Shown piece after piece: positions 7,870 to 16,349 of a stretch of DNA of 64,000 nucleotides. The first letter of the stretch is position 1, and every line of letters begins with the position of its first letter. The position numbers were made by a program, and so were the translations under genes. The notes under the pieces are model-generated. The model was given only the letters and a program-made list of their open reading frames with translations, did not search any database and had not been told where the DNA came from. The stretch is from positions 310,001 to 374,000 of the forward strand of contig NC_016633.1 in assembly GCF_000236685.1 (NCBI RefSeq). The letters are read 5' to 3'. Source of the DNA: Sphaerochaeta pleomorpha str. Grapes (GTDB lineage: Bacteria > Spirochaetota > Spirochaetia > Sphaerochaetales > Sphaerochaetaceae).

Positions 7870-7939
7870 CTACTGTTCCTTATAGCCTCCCACAAAGAAA
7901 ACACTTGCCTTTGTGCCGTGCAATCGGTACTCTACTTAC

Positions 7940-8716
7940 ATGGTTGGATTCTTTATTAAAAAATCATTTTTTGACGGTTGGGATAACCTGATTGGCATGG
8001 TCTTGCACAATCTTGGCTATCTTGTGGTTCTTCTTGCTCTTTTTGGCAGCATGAGCCTTTCGCAGAATCATTTGGTGTTGAGCATCTTTTGCCTCATCCT
8101 TACCGCACTTTTGTTTGCTTTCTATTCTGCAGGTGTATCGGCTTCGACCTATGCCTATAGCAGGTATGAACGGGCAGGGTTTTCCGGATTTTCAAAAGGT
8201 TTGAGACAATCTTGGCGGCATGCCCTTCTATTCTGGGTGCTTACCCTTTTGGACATTTCCCTCATTGTGCTGGTAATTCCCTTTTATCTCAGTTTTGCCA
8301 ATGCCTTCGGGACAATCCTGTCAGTAGTGCTTTTCTGGGTATTTATCGCACTGTTTTTTGCCCTCTTGTTTTTTTATCCACTATCCAATGTCATGAGTGG
8401 TGACCGACCATTAAAAACCTTGAAGAAAAGCTTTCTTTTGGTATTCGATAACCTCTGGTTCGCAATTTTCCTTGCTTTTGATGTCGTAGTATCTTTTGTG
8501 ATTTCCATCTTCCTTGCAGGCTTAGCCCCCGGGGGCTGTGGCATTCTCTTGGAATGCCAGGATGCAACGAAACTTCTCATGCTCAAATATGACTACCAGG
8601 AAGCAAATCCCGAAGAAGATAGACATAAAATACCTTGGGACGAACTGTTGTATGAGGAACAGGAGTGTGTCGGGCATCGTTCTTTGAAAAATATGATTTT
8701 CCCCTGGAAAGACTAG
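7940..8716 (+). CDS. Polytopic membrane protein of unknown function
   Basis: The 258-residue protein has five or six hydrophobic segments, starting with S-F-F-D-G-W-D-N-L-I-G-M-V-L-H-N-L-G-Y. A central loop carries S-N-V-M-S-G-D-R-P-L-K-T-L-K-K-S-F before another helix, and the C-terminal 50 residues are charged and cytoplasmic-looking. This resembles the general layout of DUF624-type membrane proteins, but I cannot assign it. The start at ATG 7940 is preferred over a GTG at 7913; neither has a clear ribosome site. The CYTH gene begins 9 bases after the stop, so the pair is probably co-transcribed. Confidence 0.7.
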   Translation: MVGFFIKKSFFDGWDNLIGMVLHNLGYLVVLLALFGSMSLSQNHLVLSIFCLILTALLFAFYSAGVSASTYAYSRYERAGFSGFSKGLRQSWRHALLFWVLTLLDISLIVLVIPFYLSFANAFGTILSVVLFWVFIALFFALLFFYPLSNVMSGDRPLKTLKKSFLLVFDNLWFAIFLAFDVVVSFVISIFLAGLAPGGCGILLECQDATKLLMLKYDYQEANPEEDRHKIPWDELLYEEQECVGHRSLKNMIFPWKD

Positions 8717-8725
8717 GAACCGTAT

Positions 8726-9307
8726 ATGGCATTTGAAGTAGAATTGAAGGCCCATGTGCAAGATCCCCAGGCAATAATGGCTATCCTTGAAGGATTTGAG
8801 CATATTTCTGAACCTGTCTGTGAATATAAACAGGATATTTATTATGCAAAGAACGAAGGAGAGGAACCTCTCTTTCGTCTTCGTCGTGAAAGTTTTGGCC
8901 CCGACTTCGATTCGCTAACCGGTTCAGTCCTTTTTACCTATAAAGAAAAGACACGCAAGGATGGCATTGAAGTCAATGTGGAAAAAGAGTTCACTACCTC
9001 TGACTCACAAGGCGAAAATGCCGAACAATTCTTTCTGGCGCTCGGCTATGTGGAATATATAAAGAAAACGAAGAAAGGATATTCATTTGTCCATGCCATT
9101 GATGGTTTTTTGCCCATGCTCCATATAGAACTGGCTGAGGTAAAAAGCCTGGGATGGTTTTTGGAAATGGAATTCCTTATAGAAGACCCTTCTTTGGTAG
9201 CGCAGGCAAAAGAAAAACTCCTTGAGGTCTTGCATGCCGTTGGGTTAGGGGATTCCACTATCGAGAGCAGATATTATATGCATATGCTCAAAGATAAGGA
9301 TATATAA
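8726..9307 (+). CDS. CYTH domain protein (class IV adenylate cyclase-like)
   Basis: The 193-residue protein is a single CYTH domain. The signature E-x-E-x-K is at Glu4, Glu6 and Lys8, followed by paired strands with F-R-L-R-R, T-Y-K-E-K and V-N-V-E-K-E that line the triphosphate tunnel. Members hydrolyse or cyclise triphosphates (CyaB adenylate cyclase, thiamine triphosphatase, tripolyphosphatase). The late I-E-L-A-E-V and E-M-E-F-L-I strands supply metal-binding acids. The sequence alone does not decide between cyclase and phosphatase. It is last in the zinc ribbon - membrane protein - CYTH set and is followed by a terminator. Confidence 0.85.
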   Translation: MAFEVELKAHVQDPQAIMAILEGFEHISEPVCEYKQDIYYAKNEGEEPLFRLRRESFGPDFDSLTGSVLFTYKEKTRKDGIEVNVEKEFTTSDSQGENAEQFFLALGYVEYIKKTKKGYSFVHAIDGFLPMLHIELAEVKSLGWFLEMEFLIEDPSLVAQAKEKLLEVLHAVGLGDSTIESRYYMHMLKDKDI

Positions 9308-9325
9308 CCAATACAGGAAAAAGAG

Positions 9326-9362
9326 AAAGGCCCAAGGTTGCAAAACCCCGGGCCTTTTTTAA
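9326..9362 (+). terminator. Rho-independent terminator after the CYTH gene
   Basis: AAGGCCC pairs with GGGCCTT, with an inner GGTT/AACC extension, followed by a run of six T. It lies between two convergent genes and the A-rich left side may let it work for the minus strand too. Confidence 0.88.
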
Positions 9363-9369
9363 TGAAAGT

Positions 9370-9864
9370 TTAGGTAAGCGGAACTCTGGGGACATCGTCC
9401 GTATTCAGATATCTGCTGATACAAGTAACCAATACTTCATGATCCTGTACATCAGGTAAGCCGGAAACCATCGCAATGGCTACCATCCCTACACCCTGTA
9501 CAAAAATGGGAAAACCGCCCCCGCAAGAGGCATAACTGTTGGGGTCGAGACCTTTATCAGCCATCGTCTGCCCTTGTTTTTTCAGCTTAAGGGCATAAGC
9601 CAGGCTACTGACCTCAAACATTCTTACGGTGTTGAACTTACGGTCAAGCCAAAGGTCATTGTTCAGGTTAGCCCCTTCAACAGAATACTGAAATAGATTC
9701 AGCCCACTGAGCAACCTGATACCAACTGCAATTTTCAGATCCTTATCCATCGCCTCAGATACGATTATCTTTCCAAGCTCCCAAGCATCTTCATGGGTGA
9801 AAGATTCAAATGCCAGCAATTCTTCCTGTGCCGATACAATCGCCAGTTTTTCAATGGTATCCAT
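9370..9864 (-). CDS. UPF0303 / heme-degrading domain family protein
   Basis: The 164-residue protein matches the HbpS/GlcG-like fold of the UPF0303 family. Landmarks are the central F-N-T-V-R-M-F-E-V-S-S segment and the C-terminal A-S-C-G-G-G-F-P-I-F-V-Q-G-V-G-M-V-A-I-A-M-V-S-G-L, a glycine-rich loop and strand typical of the family. Relatives bind heme or cobalamin-like ligands or chaperone other proteins (yeast YBR137W), and the exact role is unsettled. The gene begins 3 bases after the stop of the oxidoreductase gene, so the two form an operon; the pair may act on the same small molecule. Confidence 0.85.
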   Translation of the reverse strand: MDTIEKLAIVSAQEELLAFESFTHEDAWELGKIIVSEAMDKDLKIAVGIRLLSGLNLFQYSVEGANLNNDLWLDRKFNTVRMFEVSSLAYALKLKKQGQTMADKGLDPNSYASCGGGFPIFVQGVGMVAIAMVSGLPDVQDHEVLVTCISRYLNTDDVPRVPLT

Positions 9865-9867
9865 GGT

Positions 9868-10836
9868 TTACTCCATAGGGTAGGTAATACCCCATTCCTT
9901 TCGCAGCCCGTCCATGATTTCCATCACTTGGATGGTTTCACTGTGGGGCATCTGTTTGCACTCGAGCTTTCCTTCTGCTATCGCCTTCTGGGAAGCCTCG
10001 ACCTCATGCTCAAATCCTGTAATAAATTTGAAAGGTTTATAGTTCTCGATCAAATTATAGTCCAGGTCATATACATTGATTCCTTCACAGTTATTGATGT
10101 TCAGGAATTCAATAAAACCCTTTGTCCCGAAAATCATACCACGTCTGTCTGAATTGCAAAGCATTGAGCTGTGCAAAATTGCCATATTGCCATTTTTAAA
10201 GGTAAGGGTGATGCTGTTTGCTGCATCGACACCTGTTTCTGTCTTAGTACAGGTTGAACTAATATGCTCGATCTTGTTCCCAAATACCATCATTGCAAAG
10301 TTAATGGGATACACACCAACATCGAGCAAAGCACCGCCTGCAAGGGCTGGGTCAGTCATTCTCGGAACACCTTTGATAGGGTAGCAAAGATTCGCAGTCA
10401 AGGATTTAGGATCACCAATGATCCTTCTCTCAAGAATCTGGTCCAAAACCAGCCGCATAGGAAGATATCGAGTCCATAATCCCTCGGTCGCCAGAAGATT
10501 CTTTTCCTTTGCAAAGGCAAAAACCTTTCTAGCCTCGTCTGCGTTCACCGTAAAGGGTTTTTCACAAAGAACATGTTTGCGATGCTCGAGGCACATCATC
10601 ATATGTTGGTAATGGAAAGAATGTGGGGTACAGACATACACCAATTCAACATCCTCGTCCTCCAACATTTCTTCATACGATCCATACGCTTTTGAGATGC
10701 CCCATTTTTTAGCAAATGCCTGAGCTTTCTCCAAATCACGGGAAGCTACTGCATACGCTTCGATATCCTCCATCTGGGTTATCGTGTTTGCCATTTTACG
10801 TGCAATATTCCCTGCTCCTAAAATTGCCATTTTCAT
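9868..10836 (-). CDS. Gfo/Idh/MocA family oxidoreductase
   Basis: The 322-residue protein starts with the Rossmann fingerprint A-I-L-G-A-G-N-I-A and has the family's C-E-K-P-F-T motif (catalytic Lys) after V-Y-V-C-T-P-H-S-F-H. A G-G-A-L-L-D-V-G-V-Y-P motif with the substrate-site residues follows. Such enzymes oxidise or reduce sugars, inositols or dihydrodiols with NAD(P). GGAGG stands just before the start. A UPF0303 gene follows at once. The upstream 58-base gap to the next minus-strand gene has a TATACT box at about 10 position but no sure promoter. Confidence 0.93.
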   Translation of the reverse strand: MKMAILGAGNIARKMANTITQMEDIEAYAVASRDLEKAQAFAKKWGISKAYGSYEEMLEDEDVELVYVCTPHSFHYQHMMMCLEHRKHVLCEKPFTVNADEARKVFAFAKEKNLLATEGLWTRYLPMRLVLDQILERRIIGDPKSLTANLCYPIKGVPRMTDPALAGGALLDVGVYPINFAMMVFGNKIEHISSTCTKTETGVDAANSITLTFKNGNMAILHSSMLCNSDRRGMIFGTKGFIEFLNINNCEGINVYDLDYNLIENYKPFKFITGFEHEVEASQKAIAEGKLECKQMPHSETIQVMEIMDGLRKEWGITYPME

Positions 10837-10894
10837 AGATCACCTCCAACTCTTTTCAGTATAGACGCTCGATTACTGTTAGGAAAGAAACTTT

Positions 10895-11665
10895 TTATAT
10901 TTCCAAAACCAAAAAACAGTTTAAAGCGAGGGAAATCATCCCCATAATGGCAAAAACAGTATTGGTCCTCACTTTCTGGGATGGTTTTACCAAAAGATTA
11001 ATCAAAGACCAAAGGGCGAGCAGAATTGCAGTACTGACCGAAAGCAAGGTAATCTTGCCAAGGAGCGAAACAAAAGGAAGCAACGTTGTAAAGGCAAGTG
11101 AAGCCCTAAGACCTCCATGGGTACCTATTGAAAGAAAGAGGAAAGAGGCAGCGGCAAGGCCAAGGGTTCCCAGGACAGCAGGTATGAACTTTTCTGGGTT
11201 TACAAGCAGCACGTAACAGATATTGACCGAAGCCAAGGTTACTATTTTCAATGATTCTGAAACGCTGTAGAAAACCGGTTGTACCGGACTGTCTTTGTCA
11301 AAAAGATGATAGACACTGGATATCGTAAAGAAAGCAATGAAAAAACTGAATGCCAAAATTGACCAGATCGCCGATGACCCAAAGGTTGGATGATAGGTTT
11401 CAATAGTAATGATAAGATAGACAAGCAGGAAAATTGCACCAGAGGCCCCGATAATATCAACAATGGCATTGAACACAGAAACAGGCTTGTAATTCCTTTC
11501 GCTTCTTGGTTGCCTGTTAAAGGTATCGCTGTTGAAATTGAAATTAAAGGACGTTCCGTTTTTCAATTTGGCTGAGAATTCAATTTTATGAACCTGAGGG
11601 GCATGGTCTGAGATTTCTTTTACCTGTTTTTGGAAATCAGCGAAAACATTAGTCAATTCATCCAT
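10895..11665 (-). CDS. Seven-helix-like membrane protein, possibly hemolysin III/PAQR related
   Basis: The 256-residue protein has a soluble N terminus of about 75 residues and then six or seven transmembrane segments. Between the second and third the motif T-I-S-S-V-Y-H-L-F recalls the S-x3-H motif of hemolysin III and adiponectin-receptor-like (PAQR/CREST) hydrolases, but the matching C-terminal His pair is not seen, so metal binding would be incomplete. The start at ATG 11665 has GGAG 6 bases upstream, placed inside the end of plsC (the stop codon of plsC is 3 bases before). It is therefore translationally coupled to the acyltransferase, which hints at a lipid-related role. The family assignment is a guess. 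Confidence 0.55.
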   Translation of the reverse strand: MDELTNVFADFQKQVKEISDHAPQVHKIEFSAKLKNGTSFNFNFNSDTFNRQPRSERNYKPVSVFNAIVDIIGASGAIFLLVYLIITIETYHPTFGSSAIWSILAFSFFIAFFTISSVYHLFDKDSPVQPVFYSVSESLKIVTLASVNICYVLLVNPEKFIPAVLGTLGLAAASFLFLSIGTHGGLRASLAFTTLLPFVSLLGKITLLSVSTAILLALWSLINLLVKPSQKVRTNTVFAIMGMISLALNCFLVLEI

Positions 11666-11667
11666 AT

Positions 11668-12339
11668 TCAACTCCAAAACTTATCGGTTTTAATTTCGGC
11701 AATAAGGCGGGATACCTGCTCCTTGAGAGCATCGCAAATAAGTTGCTCGGCCTGTTTTTGGTCAGTCTTTGCCAATTCTATAGCCTGGGGAAACTCCATG
11801 GGGCTTCCTACATTTGCATAGTAATTGCGCGAAACAACAGTCATTTGTCTGCCCGCGGTCTTTGATCGTTTATATTTTACCCTTCTTTTGGGGGCAATGA
11901 GACCAATAGGAATAATAGGGACAGGGTTTTTTAAATACATCCTTGCAATGCCTGGACGAAAAACATCCAATTCCTGTTGGGTATTGAGCCGACCTTCAGG
12001 AAAAATGTAGATACTATCACCTTCTTTGAGATAGGAGACGGCAACATCCACAACTTTCTTGCGATCTTCCGGAGAAAGGGCCTTTACCTGCTCTGTCCAA
12101 CCAAGGAAACTGCCGACTACAGGAATGCCAAACCCTGGACCAATGACTACATGCAAGGGGTCTTTCATCAACGTAGTGACAAAATGTACATCACTGGAAC
12201 TGAAATGGTTTGAACAGAAAATCTTCGGTCCCGGAGGCAACGGTTCTTCCTGCCAGGTCTGGAAATCATAATTCAGCTGAAGGCTTAATTTCACGACCTT
12301 TCGGTAAATTCCGTGCAAGAAATGACTCAGTGGCTTCAC
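11668..12339 (-). CDS. plsC: 1-acyl-sn-glycerol-3-phosphate acyltransferase family protein
   Basis: The 223-residue protein has the acyltransferase block I N-H-F-S-S-S-D (His45, Asp50) and block III F-P-E-G-R (113-117), with I-P-I-G-L-I as block IV. PlsC transfers an acyl chain to lysophosphatidic acid at the membrane. There is no long N-terminal membrane helix, as in many short bacterial members. It is coupled to the membrane protein gene downstream. The B12 transporter genes end 63 bases upstream on the same strand and no terminator separates them, so read-through is possible. Confidence 0.88.
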   Translation of the reverse strand: MKPLSHFLHGIYRKVVKLSLQLNYDFQTWQEEPLPPGPKIFCSNHFSSSDVHFVTTLMKDPLHVVIGPGFGIPVVGSFLGWTEQVKALSPEDRKKVVDVAVSYLKEGDSIYIFPEGRLNTQQELDVFRPGIARMYLKNPVPIIPIGLIAPKRRVKYKRSKTAGRQMTVVSRNYYANVGSPMEFPQAIELAKTDQKQAEQLICDALKEQVSRLIAEIKTDKFWS

Positions 12340-12402
12340 TCGATGCTCCTATGAAGCAGTGTACGGGCTTGGGAAGGCAGGGTCAATACAATTCGCGTCC
12401 CC

Positions 12403-13161
12403 TTAGTACCAGGTAGGCATCCAGAGAAATTTATCAAGCATCGGGTCAAACACCTCATGGGAATGTACACCATATACTTTGAGCAGATTTTCCTTGGTGA
12501 TTACAGTTTCGATGGAACCTTCAGCCATGATTTTCCCTTTCCGCAGCAAGATCACCTCATCACTGTATACTTGTACCAAAAGCAAATCATGGAGTACGCA
12601 AACGACACTCAAACCCCTATCAACCAGACGACGGAGCAAATTCATCATTTTTCTCTGGTGTTTGACATCAAGGTGGTTGACCGGCTCATCCAAAAGAAGA
12701 ATCTTTGCATCCTGGCAGAGGGCACGGGCCAACAGGACCCGTTGCAATTCACCTCCCGATATCTCGGTAACGCTTTTATCACTCAGATTTGCAATGTCAC
12801 AGTCTTCCATGGCCCTGTCGACCGCATGGCTAGCATCTTCGCCGTTATAGACATACCGTCCCATGGAGACGGCTTCACGCACCGTAAACCCGTATTCGAT
12901 TTTTCCGTTCTGGGGAACAAAACCGAGGATCCTGGCAATTTCTTTCTGCTTCAGTGAACTGACATCCAAACCTTCGACATAGGCAACACCTTCTTGGGGA
13001 AGCAACTGTTTGTAAAAATATTTAAGCAACGTGCTTTTCCCGCTGCCATTCGGTCCAGTGAGGGCTACAAATTTATGTTCGGGAATGGAAAGTGAAAATC
13101 CTGAAAAAACAGCGTTGTGATGATATCCCCCATTGAGGTTTTTAGTTTCCAGGCTATACAT
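12403..13161 (-). CDS. btuD: Cobalamin ABC transporter ATP-binding protein
   Basis: The 252-residue ATPase carries Walker A G-P-N-G-S-G-K-S-T, the signature I-S-G-G-E-L-Q-R-V-L-L-A-R-A-L and Walker B I-L-L-L-D-E-P, followed by N-H-L-D-V-K-H-Q. It is of the FecE/BtuD subgroup that powers iron-siderophore, heme or vitamin B12 import. The start chosen (13161) overlaps the permease end by 8 bases; an upstream extension in frame is only the permease coding region read in another frame. Placement behind a cobalamin riboswitch makes B12 the likely substrate. Confidence 0.88.
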   Translation of the reverse strand: MYSLETKNLNGGYHHNAVFSGFSLSIPEHKFVALTGPNGSGKSTLLKYFYKQLLPQEGVAYVEGLDVSSLKQKEIARILGFVPQNGKIEYGFTVREAVSMGRYVYNGEDASHAVDRAMEDCDIANLSDKSVTEISGGELQRVLLARALCQDAKILLLDEPVNHLDVKHQRKMMNLLRRLVDRGLSVVCVLHDLLLVQVYSDEVILLRKGKIMAEGSIETVITKENLLKVYGVHSHEVFDPMLDKFLWMPTWY

Positions 13162-14134
13162 AGCTGTGCCTACCTTTTCTAAGCATCCAGACAAACAGGG
13201 GGGCACCAAGCAGTGAGGTGATAACCCCAACCGGCATTTCCCCAGACTGAAGCAGACATCGGCTAAGCGTGTCGCTCCCAAGTAGCAGCAAAGAACCGAG
13301 CAGGCTGGTGGGAAGAAGCAGGTTCTTATGGTTTGGCCCGATGAGAATCCTTATTATATGGGGAGCCATAAGGCCTATAAACCCTATTACCCCAAAAAAT
13401 GAAACACAGGTTGCGACCCCGAACGTTGAAAGCAACAGGAGGAGAATCCTTGCTTTGCCCATCGGCAGTCCACCGCTGAGGGCAGACCCTTCGTCAAGGA
13501 GCAGCATATCCAAATCCCTATGCCTGATATATAAGGGGATGATGCAGATCAAAGAACAAACAAAGGTAAAACCTACCTGCGACCAGGTGCTGGATGAAAA
13601 ACTTCCCAGGGTCCAGAATAGGATCCGGTCATACTGTTCATGGTTGAGAAACATCAACAGTGTCATACCTGCAGATAAGATATAGTTTGCAGCGACCCCG
13701 GTAAGGATCAAGGTGGTCTGGCTGACCTTTGTATGGGAACCGATCAGGAAAATGAAAAGGGTGGTGAGCAAGGCTCCTAGCAAGGCAGAGAAGGGGAGTC
13801 CCAACACCGAGGCATACCCAAGTGTTATGGCTAGGGCGACCCCAAAGGAAGCTCCGCTCGAAACACCTAAAACAAAGGGGTCAGCCATAGGGTTTCTCAG
13901 TGCAGATTGGAAAACCGCACCGGAACTTCCCAGAATGGTCCCGCAGAAAATTGCAGCCAGGACTCTGGGAAGGCGAAGATTGAAAATGATATAAGGAAAG
14001 GAAGGGTCTGTCTCATTTCCCAGAAACGTTGCCAAGGTATCAGCAAAGGAAATTTTCGCTGGTCCCAACGTGAGAGATGTAAAACCTAACAGAATGATAC
14101 AAAACGTAAAGATGGTGGAAAGATGACGTTTCAA
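13154..14134 (-). CDS. btuC: Cobalamin ABC transporter permease (FecCD family)
   Basis: The 326-residue protein has about ten hydrophobic segments and family motifs L-R-L-P-R-V-L-A-A-I-F-C-G, G-A-V-F-Q-S-A-L-R-N-P-M-A-D-P-F-V-L-G-V-S-S-G-A and G-F-I-G-L-M-A-P-H-I-I-R, which includes the coupling helix that contacts the ATPase. It forms the membrane channel of a BtuCDF-type importer. Starts and stops overlap its neighbours by 4 and 8 bases. Assignment to cobalamin instead of siderophores rests on the riboswitch upstream of the operon. Confidence 0.88.
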   Translation of the reverse strand: MKRHLSTIFTFCIILLGFTSLTLGPAKISFADTLATFLGNETDPSFPYIIFNLRLPRVLAAIFCGTILGSSGAVFQSALRNPMADPFVLGVSSGASFGVALAITLGYASVLGLPFSALLGALLTTLFIFLIGSHTKVSQTTLILTGVAANYILSAGMTLLMFLNHEQYDRILFWTLGSFSSSTWSQVGFTFVCSLICIIPLYIRHRDLDMLLLDEGSALSGGLPMGKARILLLLLSTFGVATCVSFFGVIGFIGLMAPHIIRILIGPNHKNLLLPTSLLGSLLLLGSDTLSRCLLQSGEMPVGVITSLLGAPLFVWMLRKGRHSYV

Positions 14135-15048
14135 AGGGATACCTCAGGGTGGATAGCCTTTGTCAGGGCTATCAGTGCATCGGCGCTCCGGGGTCCCTGC
14201 CTGCTCAGCATGTCAGAGTCGACTAGAATAAATGCACCTTTTTTGGTTGCAGACAAATCGCTGTAGGGTTTTGTCGTTGAAAAGAGGGAGAGGGTTTCCT
14301 CTGCCGTTTCTCCCCACCTTGGGCTGACAATGATCAAATCGGGATTCTGCTTTACCAGTAATTCCTTGCTATAGGTCCATTTTGTAGCATCCTGGGCAAT
14401 GTTTATTGCCCCAGCCATGGTAATCATCTGGCTGATAAAGGTATCGCCGGTGGCAGTCCCGTCGAAAGAACCGAAATCGACCATATAATATACCCGGGGT
14501 TTACTGAGGTCCTTGCTAGCTTCCAATACTTTTGCAACGTTTCGTTTCATGGAATCGACTAGGCGTTGTCCCTCTGCTTCCTTTCCTATAATCAAGGCAA
14601 TGTCTTCGATCAAAGCATACGTTCCCTCAAAGGATTCCTGCTTATTGATGCACACTACCTTAATGGAAGCTTTCTGCAGAGCTGTGATCAGCTGGTCGCT
14701 TACGAAGGAACTTGCAAGTACCAAATCAGGTCTCAATGCTATGAGTTTTTCAACCGAAGGGTTGTACAGTGTCCCGATACTTGGCAAAGAAGCAACCTCA
14801 GCAGGAAAATTGCAATAATCAGTCCTGCCTACAAGCCGGTCAAGTGCTCCCAAAGCTGCTACTGTCTCTGTGACATTCGGGGCCAGGCTTACAATCCTCA
14901 TTGGTGTTGGTAAAAGAGCTATCTCGTTGCCAAGGCTGTCAATGTACGTCTGTCCTACATTTTTCACCTCTGCCTGAGGTTGTGAGAACAGCGCCAGGTT
15001 GCTACTCAACAAGGCTATGCAGATAATCAATAGTTTGCATTTTTTCAT
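14131..15048 (-). CDS. btuF: Cobalamin ABC transporter substrate-binding protein
   Basis: The 305-residue protein begins with a signal peptide (K-K-C-K-L then a hydrophobic run and a cleavage region near F-S-Q-P-Q-A) and continues as a TroA/BtuF-type binding protein: M-R-I-V-S-L-A-P-N-V-T-E-T-V-A-A-L-G-A, then L-V-G-R-T-D-Y-C and L-R-P-D-L-V-L-A-S. It is periplasmic and delivers its ligand to the permease encoded downstream. It is first in the riboswitch-led operon. Iron-chelate binding is the alternative. Confidence 0.88.
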   Translation of the reverse strand: MKKCKLLIICIALLSSNLALFSQPQAEVKNVGQTYIDSLGNEIALLPTPMRIVSLAPNVTETVAALGALDRLVGRTDYCNFPAEVASLPSIGTLYNPSVEKLIALRPDLVLASSFVSDQLITALQKASIKVVCINKQESFEGTYALIEDIALIIGKEAEGQRLVDSMKRNVAKVLEASKDLSKPRVYYMVDFGSFDGTATGDTFISQMITMAGAINIAQDATKWTYSKELLVKQNPDLIIVSPRWGETAEETLSLFSTTKPYSDLSATKKGAFILVDSDMLSRQGPRSADALIALTKAIHPEVSL

Positions 15049-15117
15049 AAGGCCCCTTTGGAATAACGGGCATGAACCATACCCAAGCCTATACTCCGTA
15101 GGCTTTTCGTAAAAATC

Positions 15118-15250
15118 TGCGTCAGGTCTCCTGGCTTAGGCATACTCAGAATCTACGACTTCCCGCATCATGCAGTGTCTTTGGTGTAGATTCCCAGCCT
15201 TTACAGTGGCGGGACCGCAGGGGCTTTTACCCCTTTCCCTTGGCGTCAGA
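15118..15250 (-). promoter_or_regulatory. Cobalamin riboswitch
   Basis: On the minus strand the conserved B12 box is present: AAGCCAGGAGACCTG lies at the 3' side (around 15120-15137), preceded by GCCACTGTAAA and by a GGGAA segment with an AAGCCCC partner near the 5' side. These boxes are in the order and spacing of the AdoCbl element. It sits about 70 bases before the btuF start and should lower expression of the transport operon when cobalamin is plentiful. Confidence 0.93.
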
Positions 15251-15256
15251 CACCTT

Positions 15257-15285
15257 ATCCTACGATTGTACCATCATGGTGTCAA
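15257..15285 (-). promoter_or_regulatory. Promoter of the B12 transport operon
   Basis: TTGACA (15280-15285) and TAGGAT (15257-15262) on the minus strand are 17 bases apart. The predicted start falls at the 5' edge of the riboswitch, as it should. The divergent rnhA gene begins 47 bases away. Confidence 0.75.
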
Positions 15286-15331
15286 GCTAATCAGGTTGAC
15301 CAGAATAAAACCGTAGGATACTATCGCCTTT

Positions 15332-15787
15332 ATGGAATATGCACAGATAGAAATCTATACTGATGGTGGTTGTAGCGGCAATCCCGGTCCTGGTGGCTGG
15401 GCTTATGTACTTCGAGCCGATGGCGTTTTTGAAAAAGAGGCCAGTGGCGGATCAAAGGCTACCACCAATAATCGAATGGAACTGACAGCGGTCATCGAGG
15501 CTTTGAAGGCCTGTCTTTCCTATAACCCTAAAAAAGTAATCATCAATACCGACAGCCAGTATGTGCGAAATGGGATTACCTCCTGGATTGCCAAGTGGAG
15601 AACAAACGGATGGCGTACCGCTTCCAAGGAACCAGTAAAGAACAAAGAATACTGGGTTGCATTGGATACGTTGAACCAACAGCTTCCTGTCACCTACAAT
15701 TGGGTAAAAGGACATGCTGGCATTGAATTGAATGAACGGTGTGATTCTCTTGTGCGCAATGAAATGGATGCAATTCTCCGGGGGTAG
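15332..15787 (+). CDS. rnhA: Ribonuclease HI
   Basis: The 151-residue protein has the full RNase H1 active site: Asp11 (Y-T-D-G-G-C-S-G-N-P-G-P-G-G-W), Glu50 (N-N-R-M-E-L), Asp74 (N-T-D-S-Q-Y-V) and Asp138 (N-E-R-C-D-S-L), with the His128 loop (V-K-G-H-A-G). It cuts RNA in RNA-DNA hybrids. The basic protrusion (W-I-A-K-W-R-T-N-G-W) is present. It diverges from the B12 operon. The chromate transporter genes follow 4 bases later. Confidence 0.96.
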   Translation: MEYAQIEIYTDGGCSGNPGPGGWAYVLRADGVFEKEASGGSKATTNNRMELTAVIEALKACLSYNPKKVIINTDSQYVRNGITSWIAKWRTNGWRTASKEPVKNKEYWVALDTLNQQLPVTYNWVKGHAGIELNERCDSLVRNEMDAILRG

Positions 15788-15791
15788 TTCC

Positions 15792-16349
15792 ATGGATTCT
15801 GAAAAACCTAGTCTCTGGTCCCTGTATATTTCTTTCGTGAAAATCGGGGGGCTTACCTTTGGCGGAGGGTTGGCCATGCTTCCTATGCTCCAAAAAGAAG
15901 TAGTTGAGAAACACCATTGGGCAACCGAAGATGATTTGCTCGATTGCTATGCAGTAGGGCAATGTACCCCGGGGATCATCGCGGTCAATACTGCGACCAT
16001 GCTAGGCTATAGAAAGCGAGGTATCCTGGGGGGAATCGTCGCCACTTTGGGGGAAGTAACCCCCTCGCTGGTAATCATTACCTTTCTTTCTGCCTTATTA
16101 AAGCAGCTTGAAGGGAACCTAATCATGGAGCAGGCTTTTACGGGGATCAGGGTAGCAGTCTGCGTCTTGATAGCGCAAGCAATTTTGAAACTCTACAAGA
16201 AAAGCATTATCGACATTCCTACCATCATACTCTGTGCCCTAACAATCATAGGAACTGTTTTTTTAGGTTTTTCCCCTATATGGTTCATTTTTCTGGGTAT
16301 AACCTATGGTCTTTTGGTGCAAAAACTGAAAAGAGGTAAGGCAAAATGA
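15792..16349 (+). CDS. Chromate transporter, first short subunit
   Basis: The 185-residue protein is one CHR domain: K-I-G-G-L-T-F-G-G-G-L-A-M-L-P-M-L-Q near the N terminus, C-T-P-G-I-I-A-V-N-T-A-T-M-L-G-Y and G-G-I-V-A-T-L-G-E-V-T-P-S, with about five or six membrane segments. Short CHR proteins occur as pairs of unequal halves that together make a chromate exporter; whether chromate or another anion is moved here is not known. ATG 15792 is preceded by a G-rich site; an earlier in-frame ATG lies inside rnhA and would give an extra charged tail. It overlaps the second half by 4 bases. Confidence 0.88.
   Translation: MDSEKPSLWSLYISFVKIGGLTFGGGLAMLPMLQKEVVEKHHWATEDDLLDCYAVGQCTPGIIAVNTATMLGYRKRGILGGIVATLGEVTPSLVIITFLSALLKQLEGNLIMEQAFTGIRVAVCVLIAQAILKLYKKSIIDIPTIILCALTIIGTVFLGFSPIWFIFLGITYGLLVQKLKRGKAK

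Noticed and set aside
12403-13281. Longer N terminus for the BtuD ATPase
   Set aside because: The extra 40 residues come from the permease gene in another frame; the family begins at about the chosen Met.
14131-15048. Siderophore or heme uptake as the role of the FecCD-type operon
   Set aside because: The cobalamin riboswitch upstream makes B12 the better call.
15060-15117. Separate small gene between the riboswitch and btuF
   Set aside because: The stretch is the end of the leader; no start with a ribosome site is seen.
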